DNA of 64,000 bases from the IMG/VR virus record IMGVR_UViG_3300034198_015569, positions 1 to 64,000 of that record; one strand, 5' to 3'. The DNA is from a virus. This document shows, in pieces, positions 25,447-32,239 of the stretch. The first letter of the stretch is position 1; the number at the start of each line of letters is the position of its first letter. The notes under the pieces are model-generated. The model made no database searches. It saw only the letters and a list, made by a program, of their open reading frames with translations, and was not told the DNA's origin. Made by a program: the position numbers and the translations under genes.

Positions 25447-26541
25447 ATGGGCAAAGAAAAGATTAAGTCCTACGAAGATGCAGTAATGGCTTATGTGATC
25501 AAGAATCATGGTGAAGCTCTGGCTAGCTGCATCCAAGACCCTGTGTATCATGCTGAAGGTAGCGTGTGGACGCATACGGTTCGTGTTTTGGAAGAAGTAA
25601 AGAAAATCTCTTCTCCTTCTGAAATGGAAACAATGGCTGTTGCTGCAATTCTTCATGATATTGCTAAGCCCGGCACTCGTGAAGAATACTTTGACGAATC
25701 TATGGGTAGGGTTCGTGTGAGCCACAAGCATCATGCCAAGCTTGGTGCCATCGATGCATGGAACATCATGTGGAAGCTCGGCCTGCCTCTCCAGATGCGT
25801 CTTGACGTGTACGCAATTATCCTCTGGCATCAAAAGGTTTTCCATACTTTCTATAAGAAGAAAGAAAAGATGGAAGAGGAGTTTGTTCGCTTCTCCATCA
25901 TTGGTAATTGGGATCAACTGATTCGCTTTGCGCTGGCTGACACTCGTGGTCGAGACAATGTGAATAATGATGATACTGAAGATACCCTTGCGGCTTTGAC
26001 TGAAGCTGTGAAGGAATTTGGTGTGTTTGATTATTCATATCCTTTCGAAACGCCAAATCATCGAATCACGGCTCTTGAAAGCAAGAATCGCTTTTATGTG
26101 CCCATCGATCCTCCTGGCGGTGTGATGCATATCATGAGCGGTCCTCCCGGTTCTGGTAAGGATACTTTTATCGAAAAGAATCTTCCTTATCCTGTTGTGT
26201 CTTTGGATTCTGTTCGTGGCGAGCTTGGTATTAAGCCTGATGGAAATCAGGGAAGGGTTATTCAGGAAGCACAAAAGCGTGTGAAGGAATATCTCGCCGC
26301 AAAGGAAACCTTTGTTCTTAATATCACTGGCCTGCGTAAGGAGACCCGTGACAAGTGGACAACCCTTGCTCGTGATTATCATGCGTTCATTTCTTTTCAT
26401 TGTATGAATACACCTTATGACAAGGCTGTAATTCAGAATACAAATCGAAAAGATTCTGTACCGCAGAATGCATGGGATAAGATGGTTTCTAAGTGGGAGC
26501 CTGTCACTCTGGAGGAAGGACATTTTGTTGAGTGGGTGTAA
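25447..26541 (+). CDS. HD-Pnk-like RNA end-healing enzyme (HD phosphohydrolase + P-loop kinase)
   Basis: 364 aa. N-terminal HD domain: HTVRVLEEVKK (about residues 40-50), then ILHDIAKPGT (HD dyad, about 65-74), HKHHAKLGA and ILWHQ. C-terminal P-loop kinase: GPPGSGKDTF (Walker A, about 232-241), SLDSVRGELG and an N-Q-x-R-lid region (NTNRKDSVPQNAWDKM). Length and order match the bacterial HD-Pnk enzymes, which remove 2' phosphate groups and phosphorylate 5'-OH ends of broken RNA. Here it would prepare cleaved tRNAs or other RNAs for rejoining; no RNA ligase lies in this window. TTG at 25441 is an alternative start; ATG at 25447 has GAGG. Codon use suggests good expression. Confidence 0.83.
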   Translation: MGKEKIKSYEDAVMAYVIKNHGEALASCIQDPVYHAEGSVWTHTVRVLEEVKKISSPSEMETMAVAAILHDIAKPGTREEYFDESMGRVRVSHKHHAKLGAIDAWNIMWKLGLPLQMRLDVYAIILWHQKVFHTFYKKKEKMEEEFVRFSIIGNWDQLIRFALADTRGRDNVNNDDTEDTLAALTEAVKEFGVFDYSYPFETPNHRITALESKNRFYVPIDPPGGVMHIMSGPPGSGKDTFIEKNLPYPVVSLDSVRGELGIKPDGNQGRVIQEAQKRVKEYLAAKETFVLNITGLRKETRDKWTTLARDYHAFISFHCMNTPYDKAVIQNTNRKDSVPQNAWDKMVSKWEPVTLEEGHFVEWV

Positions 26542-26549
26542 AAACCCAC

Positions 26550-26576
26550 TTGACAGTTTAATTTAAAATATATAAT
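26550..26576 (+). promoter_or_regulatory. Sigma70-like promoter
   Basis: TTGACA, 15 bases, TATAAT. The -35 box sits in the 3' arm of a hairpin (AGTGGGT/ACCCACT) that could terminate the HD-Pnk transcript. Confidence 0.7.
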
Positions 26577-26617
26577 CTCTAATCATCGAAGTTCAATCCA
26601 AATAGGAGAATTTAAAA

Positions 26618-26845
26618 ATGGCTGGTGAGAACGTTATCGAAGTCCTGAACGGTCCTCGTATGTCGGTGCGGATTATCAAGAACATCGTGGGAAAGTTCAT
26701 CGTTCAGTATGAATATCGCAAGGCCAAGCCGGGAATTCCGGCGCAGTGGAAGGCTCATTGGCGTGATCGTGAACATTGCTATACGTACGACGACATGAAG
26801 CCTGCCAAGGCTATGATGAAGGCCATTCACAAGCGAAATAACTGA
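26618..26845 (+). CDS. Small basic protein, 75 aa
   Basis: Strong AGGAG site. Basic, with VQYEYRKAKPGIPAQWKAHWR in the middle; codons are C/G-rich at third positions, unlike neighbours, which suggests high expression. Not recognised. Confidence 0.65.
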   Translation: MAGENVIEVLNGPRMSVRIIKNIVGKFIVQYEYRKAKPGIPAQWKAHWRDREHCYTYDDMKPAKAMMKAIHKRNN

Positions 26846-26847
26846 TA

Positions 26848-27096
26848 ATGAAAATCAGTTCAAGAATTCCTATTCAGTTTCTTCATGGTGAGAAACTGAT
26901 TTCCACCAATCTCAATCATTCTTTCGCCATCTCGTGTAAGATGATTGAGATTGAGGAGGAAGTAATTACGGATGGAAAGAAGAAGAAATCTAAGGTTTCG
27001 CAACCTGCATTTACTTTGTATTTCTATTCACACGTTCCCGGTAACTTTGAAATTGTAACGTCAACCAAGACCCATCAAATCGAAGTTCTCGCTTGA
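26848..27096 (+). CDS. Hypothetical protein, 82 aa
   Basis: Starts 2 bases after the previous stop. Contains an all-beta pattern around a KKKKSK basic loop. No domain recognised. A short hairpin follows. Confidence 0.6.
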   Translation: MKISSRIPIQFLHGEKLISTNLNHSFAISCKMIEIEEEVITDGKKKKSKVSQPAFTLYFYSHVPGNFEIVTSTKTHQIEVLA

Positions 27097-27100
27097 CTTT

Positions 27101-27116
27101 AGGGCAGCAATGCCCT
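27101..27116 (+). terminator. Short hairpin, possible terminator
   Basis: AGGGCA-GCAA-TGCCCT; the T run is delayed by nine bases (TTTTTG), so termination would be weak. Confidence 0.4.
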
Positions 27117-27157
27117 ATTGTCGGTTTTTGTTTTTGTAGTTTTAATGAAAGTGAGTT

Positions 27158-28177
27158 ATGAGTACATCACAAATCGAAAAAATAATTAATCTAGATTATG
27201 ATGAAAGCTTCTTTATTGAAGCATTTAATGATTATAACGGTGACGTATATATTATTAAATTCAATGAAACTATTGACTTCCCTCCATATCTAATTACTGA
27301 TTTCATCAAATCAAAATATCCAAGTACCAAAGTAAAATTCTTTTCAGATAGTCAAGCAAATATCATCATATCTGATGATCTAAAGGCTTATATGTCTATT
27401 TCCAGCGGCGAATCTTATTTTGAAGAAAGTGATAATGCTACCACCGTTTATATTTCCGCTGGTGGCTCGCTCGAAAAAACTAAAGAATTTAATTCTTTAA
27501 TTAAAAACTTTTTTGATAATATTGAAAATAAGGCTCATTACGGTGAGTGGTGGTTTCTTTCAAAGAAAGGCGGAATCACAAATATCAGCCTTAAAGTAAA
27601 GCCTATGAAAAAGTTCAATCAGCTTTGCTATCCTTATATTGAAAATATTGAAGAGTTCATCAACGGTTTCTATGCGTCAGATGCTCCGGTTATGATTTTC
27701 CTTGGTCCTCCTGGCCTTGGTAAAACTTCAATTCTAAAATATATGATCAATCGTGATAATCTAAAAGTTGTCACTACTTATGACGAAAAAGTCATGGAAG
27801 ATGATTCTTTTTACATGTCTTTTATTCGTTCAAAAAATGATCTTTTGATCCTTGAAGATGCTGATCGTATCCTTCGTGAACGCAAGCTTGAAAATTCTGT
27901 AATGTCTAAGCTTCTTAATGTGTCTGATGGTATCTTCAGTCTCGATAAGAAAAAGATTATCTTTACAACTAATGCTGAAAAGCGTGAAATTGATGAGGCA
28001 ATCCTTCGCCCTGGACGTTGCTACAAATTGGTTGAATTCAGACCTTTGACACGATTGGAAGCCGAAGCATTGGCAGAATCTCTTGGTAAAGAGCTTACTG
28101 TTAACAAATCTGAATACACTCTGGCCGAAATTTTTAGCGGTCAAAACCAATCAAAAAATAAATTTGGATTTCGCTAA
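27158..28177 (+). CDS. AAA+ ATPase, Bcs1-like
   Basis: 339 aa. Long N-terminal region without recognised domain (about 1-180), then Walker A GPPGLGKTS (about 188-196), Walker B LLILEDADR (about 231-239), sensor-1 IIFTTNAEK and an arginine segment AIL-RPGR. The order matches BCS1/FtsH-like AAA proteins found in many large phages. It would be an ATP-driven unfolding or remodelling enzyme; its partner is unknown. About 410 bases without an ordinary gene follow. Confidence 0.85.
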   Translation: MSTSQIEKIINLDYDESFFIEAFNDYNGDVYIIKFNETIDFPPYLITDFIKSKYPSTKVKFFSDSQANIIISDDLKAYMSISSGESYFEESDNATTVYISAGGSLEKTKEFNSLIKNFFDNIENKAHYGEWWFLSKKGGITNISLKVKPMKKFNQLCYPYIENIEEFINGFYASDAPVMIFLGPPGLGKTSILKYMINRDNLKVVTTYDEKVMEDDSFYMSFIRSKNDLLILEDADRILRERKLENSVMSKLLNVSDGIFSLDKKKIIFTTNAEKREIDEAILRPGRCYKLVEFRPLTRLEAEALAESLGKELTVNKSEYTLAEIFSGQNQSKNKFGFR

Positions 28178-28185
28178 AAAAGCTA

Positions 28186-28214
28186 TTGACGGCATGTAGG
28201 GAATATCATAGTCT
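28186..28214 (+). promoter_or_regulatory. Possible promoter of the micro-ORF region
   Basis: TTGACG, 17 bases, TAGTCT. The -10 match is weak, but a promoter is expected here because the downstream 400 bases hold only micro-ORFs and hairpins. Confidence 0.35.
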
Positions 28215-28266
28215 GTATGTGTTGAAGATGCTTAGAGAAAAGAGAAATGAGACATAGGAGGCACCA

Positions 28267-28275
28267 ATGCTCTGA
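28267..28275 (+). CDS. Dipeptide minigene (Met-Leu-stop)
   Basis: ATG CTC TGA preceded by a very strong ribosome site (AGGAGG, 6 bases upstream). It resembles the barI-type minigenes of lambda, whose translation depletes a tRNA by peptidyl-tRNA drop-off; this comparison is inference. Confidence 0.35.
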   Translation: ML

Positions 28276-28347
28276 TAATTAAAAAAATATCTTGATTATA
28301 GATTTGTGATTTGATATAGATTGGATAGAAACCTTAAGGAGATTAAA

Positions 28348-28377
28348 ATGAATAGCTCCCGAGATTCCCCGATTTAA
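28348..28377 (+). CDS. Nine-residue micro-ORF MNSSRDSPI
   Basis: AAGGAG 7 bases upstream of the ATG; nine sense codons then TAA. The leader (GATATAGATT ... GGAGATTAA) is repeated before the next micro-ORF, and both peptides align as MxSSxxxPx. Confidence 0.45.
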   Translation: MNSSRDSPI

Positions 28378-28436
28378 TACAAAATTGATAGTTAGATATA
28401 GATTGTGATTATTAGAGAAACTTTAGGAGATTAACT

Positions 28437-28466
28437 ATGGTAAGCAGCACTGGTCCCCCGAGGTAA
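28437..28466 (+). CDS. Nine-residue micro-ORF MVSSTGPPR
   Basis: TAGGAG upstream of the ATG; nine sense codons with a Pro-Pro pair near the end, then TAA. Second copy of the repeated leader plus micro-ORF unit, followed by a GCGCC/GGCGC hairpin. Confidence 0.45.
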   Translation: MVSSTGPPR

Positions 28467-28476
28467 AACTTAAAAT

Positions 28477-28493
28477 GCGCCCCAAAACGGCGC
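28477..28493 (+). terminator. Hairpin after micro-ORFs
   Basis: GCGCC-CCAAAAC-GGCGC followed by TTATT; may end the micro-ORF transcript. Confidence 0.45.
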
Positions 28494-28532
28494 TTATTAG
28501 ATTGATAGATATAGATAAATTGTAGGTTGTAA

Positions 28533-28580
28533 GTGGTGTGGTCCTGGGCATGACCTTAACAAAAACTGCCCATTAGTTTT
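28533..28580 (+). promoter_or_regulatory. Attenuator-like set of overlapping hairpins
   Basis: Three mutually exclusive stems precede the next gene: GGTC/GACC, TGGGCA/TGCCCA and AAAACT/AGTTTT. The middle stem uses bases of both others, so either the two outer hairpins or the middle one can form. Confidence 0.4.
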
Positions 28581-28593
28581 GTTGGGAGGTTGA

Positions 28594-28815
28594 ATGATTT
28601 TTGTATATACATTACAAAACATTATAGGATTATTGATTTTTACAATTTTCTTTATTGGTATAATATTTTATGGTATTGTAAAGGGAGTCAAATCTCTTAA
28701 TCGATGGCGCAAATCTGGATTTTGCCGACACGATTGGAAATTTAATAAATCAAATTCTTTTAGTCAAAAGCACTGGTATAAGTGTAATAAATGCAATGAA
28801 GAAAGGCTCATGTAA
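28594..28815 (+). CDS. Small membrane protein with C-terminal zinc ribbon, 73 aa
   Basis: GGAGG upstream of ATG. A membrane segment (about residues 9-30), then CRHDW (about 46-50) and YKCNKCNEE (about 64-72), four Cys/His positions that could bind zinc on the cytoplasmic side. The final A of its TAA is the first base of the next ATG. Confidence 0.6.
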   Translation: MIFVYTLQNIIGLLIFTIFFIGIIFYGIVKGVKSLNRWRKSGFCRHDWKFNKSNSFSQKHWYKCNKCNEERLM

Positions 28816-29084
28816 TGCCTTTTGTATATTCTGTTTCCGACGATAACCCAAATAGCAGTTATGGAAAAACTTACTTTTCTTCATTAAAATCTGCTAAGAT
28901 ACATGCACAAGAATGTGCAGATTTTGACGGATTGACAAAAGAAGTCATAAAGAATAAACTTAATAAAATTAAAGCAAGTGAGCTTTATGTATCACTTCTT
29001 AATGGACATACATGGTGTTCCGAAACAGAAATTGTCTTTGTAGCCAAGCCTTCGCCTGATACGTCTCCCGAATGGAAGGAATAA
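28815..29084 (+). CDS. Hypothetical protein, 89 aa
   Basis: TAATG-coupled to the previous gene. Begins MPFVYSVSDDNPNSSYGK; mixed alpha/beta; no domain recognised. Confidence 0.6.
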   Translation: MPFVYSVSDDNPNSSYGKTYFSSLKSAKIHAQECADFDGLTKEVIKNKLNKIKASELYVSLLNGHTWCSETEIVFVAKPSPDTSPEWKE

Positions 29085-29090
29085 TATAAA

Positions 29091-29447
29091 ATGAATTATG
29101 TAATTTTTTTGGACGATGAGCGCCTTCCTCCTGTAAATTTCGGGGCCAACATTTCAAGCCCATGGATTCTTGTTTGTCGCAGCGCAGAAATGGCTATTGT
29201 GGCAATCCAGAATATGCCAAAGAACGCCAATCTAGCTTATATTTCTTTTGACCATGATCTTGGCGAAGACCGGAAGACCGGCATGGATTTCGCCAAGTGG
29301 CTTGTTGATGCTGATGCGGGATATATTGAGGGACAGAGAGCAAACTTTATTCCTGATTATTTCCAATTTTATGTTCATTCTCAGAATCCGGTTGGTGCAC
29401 AGAATATCCAGAGTTATATGGATAATTATCTTAAAACCAAAAAGTGA
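29091..29447 (+). CDS. Cyclic-phosphate processing receiver-like protein (cREC-type)
   Basis: 118 aa. FLDDERLPP (about residues 5-13) gives the receiver-type acidic cluster, FDHDLGEDRKTG (about 54-65) the second acidic/His cluster, and HSQNPVGAQNI (about 101-111) the conserved C-terminal HSxNPxG. This is the pattern of the small receiver-like family proposed to process cyclic phosphates. It would fit RNA repair together with the HD-Pnk enzyme, but activity is a prediction. It is the last gene before the large noncoding region. Confidence 0.7.
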   Translation: MNYVIFLDDERLPPVNFGANISSPWILVCRSAEMAIVAIQNMPKNANLAYISFDHDLGEDRKTGMDFAKWLVDADAGYIEGQRANFIPDYFQFYVHSQNPVGAQNIQSYMDNYLKTKK

Positions 29448-29466
29448 AAAATTTTCAAAAAGGTAG

Positions 29467-29494
29467 TTGACGAAAAAATAAAATCTGCTACATT
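29467..29494 (+). promoter_or_regulatory. Promoter of the large structured RNA
   Basis: TTGACG, 16 bases, TACATT, placed so that transcription begins near 29501, at the first strong hairpins. No coding gene follows for about 950 bases. Confidence 0.65.
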
Positions 29495-29500
29495 ACGAAT

Positions 29501-30400
29501 ATAGAGTGGTTGCCGGGAAGACCGGATTAAATGAAGGAAACTTCGGCCACGGCTATCAAAAACATCCTGTGGTCGTCTAATTGCGCAAGGACACCTCTGC
29601 GGAGTCGGAGGAAATGGCGGTTCGCGACCGTCACACAGGTAGCTGTTTGATAAATGAATATAACAAAATCTAAAGTTTAGTCGAGTGCTTCTTGCGCCTA
29701 AAGCAGAAATGCCATGGGGAAGCCAAAAGAAATCCGGCTTGGGATTCGACTAATTCAATTGGTGAAATGAAGGTGAGCGGAACCTATAAGTCTCATAAAT
29801 CTGGCCAGATGCCTTCATGTAGCCAAGTAAAGGGAAGCGCCTCTCCCTTGAAAATCATAAAGCGATAGAGTCCAGAATCGTAAGAAACTGGCAACTACTT
29901 TGCCACCGTTTAGACGGTTGGGGGAAGATTAAAAAATGCCCTTAAAAATGGTGGAGCTATTTTACAATGATACGAAATTGGCCGGGCCTGAAGTGCTTCA
30001 TTCTAGATTAAGGTTTGAATAGTTCTAGACTGGTTATTAACAGGTTCGATTCCTGTTACAGGGATTAATTCTTGAAACTATTTAAGTGGGCGGTTTGTTT
30101 ATTATAGGAAAAATAAGCTCATATACAGCGGTAACTGTCATACATGAGCAAATATTTCGCCTTTACCGAGGAAACAGGGATAATACCCTGGAATGAACCG
30201 CCCACTTAAATAGTTTATATGAATTGGGTAGTGATAAACGAAGAACAAGTAAAGGGATAGGCCATTTCTTGAACGAGGCTTCGGGCAGTAATTTAAGTAA
30301 AATTATGAAACCATGGATAACATAATTTGAAAGAATTATTGGGTTAACACGACTGGTCTGCCGACCGGAGAAATGTAGGTATAAGTCCTACCCCAATACG
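29501..30400 (+). ncRNA. Candidate large ornate noncoding RNA (GOLLD/ROOL-like)
   Basis: About 900 bases free of ordinary genes on either strand but with many perfect stems. Examples: TATCAAA/TTTGATA-type closing stem (29554 with 29652), CCTGT/ACAGG and GGTCG/CGACC (29566-29575 with 29625-29639), TTAGTCGA/TCGACTAA (29677 with 29753), ATGAAGG/CCTTCAT (29767 with 29818), AAGGGA/TCCCTT (29830 with 29849), a T-arm-like hairpin TAACAGG-TTCGATT-CCTGTTA (30038-30058) and a 21-bp perfect stem joining 30075-30095 to 30196-30216. Size, phage location, own promoter and closeness to tRNAs match the class of giant ornate RNAs (GOLLD, ROOL). Family membership is not established here. Confidence 0.7.
30337..30398 (+). 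ncRNA. D-armless tRNA-like domain at the 3' end of the large RNA
   Basis: Acceptor-like TATTGGG/CCCAATA is stacked directly on a T-arm-like GTAGG-TATAAGT-CCTAC; between them lie a 9-base linker instead of a D arm, and an anticodon-like arm CTGGT-CTGCCG-ACCGG. No CCA is encoded. It could be the 3' domain of the large RNA or a separate minimal tRNA. Confidence 0.55.
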
Positions 30401-30444
30401 ATTTTTATAAAGTTCGATACATCTCAATTAATAAAGGAAAATAT

Positions 30445-30699
30445 ATGTCGCTTAAACCATTAAATGATCGTGTAATTGTTGAACGAATTGATACGGTTAC
30501 AAGAACTCCTGGCGGGCTTTTAATTCCAGAGACTGCACAAGAAAAGCCTGTATTGGGAAATGTTGTTGCAACTTCAAATTCTTCTGTTAACATCAATGAT
30601 ATTGTTTTATTTGGTCGCCATGCAGGTATTGAAGTTAAAGATGATGGAAAGACTTTGTTAATTCTTAAAGTTGAAGAACTCTTAGCAATTAAGAATTAA
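30445..30699 (+). CDS. groES: GroES-like co-chaperonin
   Basis: 84 aa. LKPLNDRVIVERID (residues 3-16) and the mobile loop RTPGGLLIPETAQEKP (about 20-35), then a GNVVAT strand and KVEELLAIKN end: a compact Cpn10. It would cap the host GroEL, as T4 gp31 does to fold the capsid protein. Slightly shorter than bacterial GroES (about 95 aa). No GroEL is in the window. Confidence 0.92.
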   Translation: MSLKPLNDRVIVERIDTVTRTPGGLLIPETAQEKPVLGNVVATSNSSVNINDIVLFGRHAGIEVKDDGKTLLILKVEELLAIKN

Positions 30700-30843
30700 T
30701 TTAAATGGTTAATATTTTATCTCGGAGAAAATAAAAATTTTGAGCTTATTTCAATATCAGACTGAAGAAAGTTGGTAAGGGCGCACCCTGTCTTTATGAT
30801 ATGTTAGACTCCCTATATTATTTTTATTATGAAAGGAAATATT

Positions 30844-31152
30844 ATGCCTTGTTCTGATGCCGGTTTTGAACACTATGATAATATGGTTTTAAATGAAAAG
30901 ATTAATACTTTGACTGAATTGCTTTGTGAAGCATCACACATTCTTTCAGAGAATGAACTTATGAATATTGCCAGCAATGATCTGAATAATTGGTGGAAAC
31001 ACCATGAAGCGGAAGATCGCAAGAGACGGCAGAAGGAATCTGAACAGCGAGAACTTCGTCGCATCGCTGAAGAAGCCATGCGAAATCTGTCCCCTGCACA
31101 GAAGGAAGCGCTTGGTCAATTTTATGGCTTGAAGGCCAAGCTAATTCGTTAA
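30844..31152 (+). CDS. Hypothetical helical protein, 102 aa
   Basis: ATG at 30844 with AAGGAA upstream (an in-frame ATG at 30829 has no ribosome site). Long charged helix in the second half (EAEDRKRRQKESEQRELRR). The 140 bases before it hold only a short GC-rich hairpin and no clear promoter. Confidence 0.65.
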   Translation: MPCSDAGFEHYDNMVLNEKINTLTELLCEASHILSENELMNIASNDLNNWWKHHEAEDRKRRQKESEQRELRRIAEEAMRNLSPAQKEALGQFYGLKAKLIR

Positions 31153-31160
31153 ATAAAGCT

Positions 31161-31222
31161 TAGGAGGGGGTTTAATCGGCAGTCTATTATCTTTGGATAA
31201 TCAGCAACGGATTCCCCTCCTT
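31161..31222 (+). ncRNA. Small two-stem structured RNA before the long tRNA
   Basis: AGGAGGGG pairs with CCCCTCCT, enclosing a second hairpin ATTATC-TTTG-GATAAT and a symmetric internal loop; three T residues follow. It may be a terminator or a small RNA. Confidence 0.4.
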
Positions 31223-31230
31223 TCGATAAT

Positions 31231-31403
31231 GTCTCTATGGCGGAATGGTAGACGCACCTTCTATACAAGGAGGCGGTGGGTAATAGAACAAGGATACTTG
31301 TTTGAACCAAGAGTAATGGATATATTGGTTAGTGGCGCCACTAGTCCAATTGAAGACGACTCAAGACCCATCATCCGTGGTTCAAAACCCGGTAGAGACA
31401 CCA
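31231..31403 (+). tRNA. tRNA-like gene with a giant variable arm
   Basis: Acceptor GTCTCTA pairs perfectly with TAGAGAC, followed by A and an encoded CCA. The 5' part (TGGCGGAATGGTAGACGCACC) is that of a Leu-type tRNA, with anticodon-like arm CCTTC-TATACAA-GGAGG (no T33). Instead of a 10-20-base variable arm there are about 105 bases, closed by GTGGGT/ACCCAT and containing the palindrome TAGTGGCGCCACTA. The T arm (CGTGG-TTCAAAA-CCCGG) is imperfect. Identity cannot be assigned. Confidence 0.6.
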
Positions 31404-31426
31404 CCAAAAATTAAATAGGAAATATC

Positions 31427-31756
31427 ATGGATTATATGTTAGCTCATGAATTTGAGAAACTGTCTAAAAATAAACTATCTAATGAAAAGTCTAAAGAATT
31501 AATTTGGAATAACAAAGATATTGATATTGATTATCTTTATCCTAAGATAGTTTGTTGTGTCAATCGTCTTATTTCCAAAAAAACTCTAAACACTGAAGAT
31601 TTGCGTTATTGGCACAGATTACTTTTGGATATCGCTGCTTATAAGAAAGATACGCCGTATTCTGAAAGATTTTTAGGTATAGCAGATTTGATCAGAACCC
31701 AAGTGTATTTTCGTGAAATTAAATACGAAAATAAAATGGATAATTTTTCAAAATAA
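31427..31756 (+). CDS. Hypothetical protein, 109 aa
   Basis: Begins MDYMLAHEFEKLSKNK; Lys/Asp/Tyr-rich helical protein downstream of the long tRNA. AGGAA upstream of the ATG. Not recognised. Confidence 0.6.
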   Translation: MDYMLAHEFEKLSKNKLSNEKSKELIWNNKDIDIDYLYPKIVCCVNRLISKKTLNTEDLRYWHRLLLDIAAYKKDTPYSERFLGIADLIRTQVYFREIKYENKMDNFSK

Positions 31757-31768
31757 TAAGATTTATGT

Positions 31769-32239
31769 ATGAATGATTTTAATCTTCAAGTCTTACGCAC
31801 TATAGATAAGTACGATAAGATTGGGGCTGATGGAGTGTTTAGACTTCTTACGGATGGAATGAAAGATAAAGAATCCGGTGCTTATATTCCTGGGGTTGGA
31901 TTAGATAAAGTAAATGCTACTTTACTTGTTGAGTTTATACAAACCACTGGTAATTCTAATGAAGAAACATTAGAAAACATGGAAAAGTGGTTTTCAAAAG
32001 CCGCTAAGATAAAAAATCGAATTGATTTAATGATCCTTATGGAAGAAACTGTAATAGACTCTAAGGGAACCACTTTGTGGGATATTTTAATTCATATGTC
32101 TCAAAATGAAAATGAAACTTGGGAAAACGGTGGTAGACCTAAAAATATTGCTTGGGCATTAGATGACATTTTAGAATCTGACATGAACTATATACAGTTT
32201 TTAAATAAACCCCCATCCATAGGCATAGAAAATGATTGA
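31769..32239 (+). CDS. Hypothetical protein, 156 aa
   Basis: Acidic helical protein opening MNDFNLQVLRTIDKYDK; its end overlaps the next gene by 8 bases. No domain recognised. Confidence 0.6.
   Translation: MNDFNLQVLRTIDKYDKIGADGVFRLLTDGMKDKESGAYIPGVGLDKVNATLLVEFIQTTGNSNEETLENMEKWFSKAAKIKNRIDLMILMEETVIDSKGTTLWDILIHMSQNENETWENGGRPKNIAWALDDILESDMNYIQFLNKPPSIGIEND

Noticed and set aside
28178-28593. Group I intron
   Set aside because: I looked for the conserved P7/P3 core segments in the gene-free stretch and did not find a convincing set; the content is better explained by micro-ORFs and hairpins.
29501-30400. tmRNA or RNase P RNA
   Set aside because: I could not find the alanine-tRNA-like end with a tag reading frame, nor the conserved P4 strands of RNase P RNA.
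31193-31414. 73-codon plus-strand ORF
   Set aside because: It reads through the whole long tRNA-like gene; no ribosome site. Treated as a shadow of the RNA gene.
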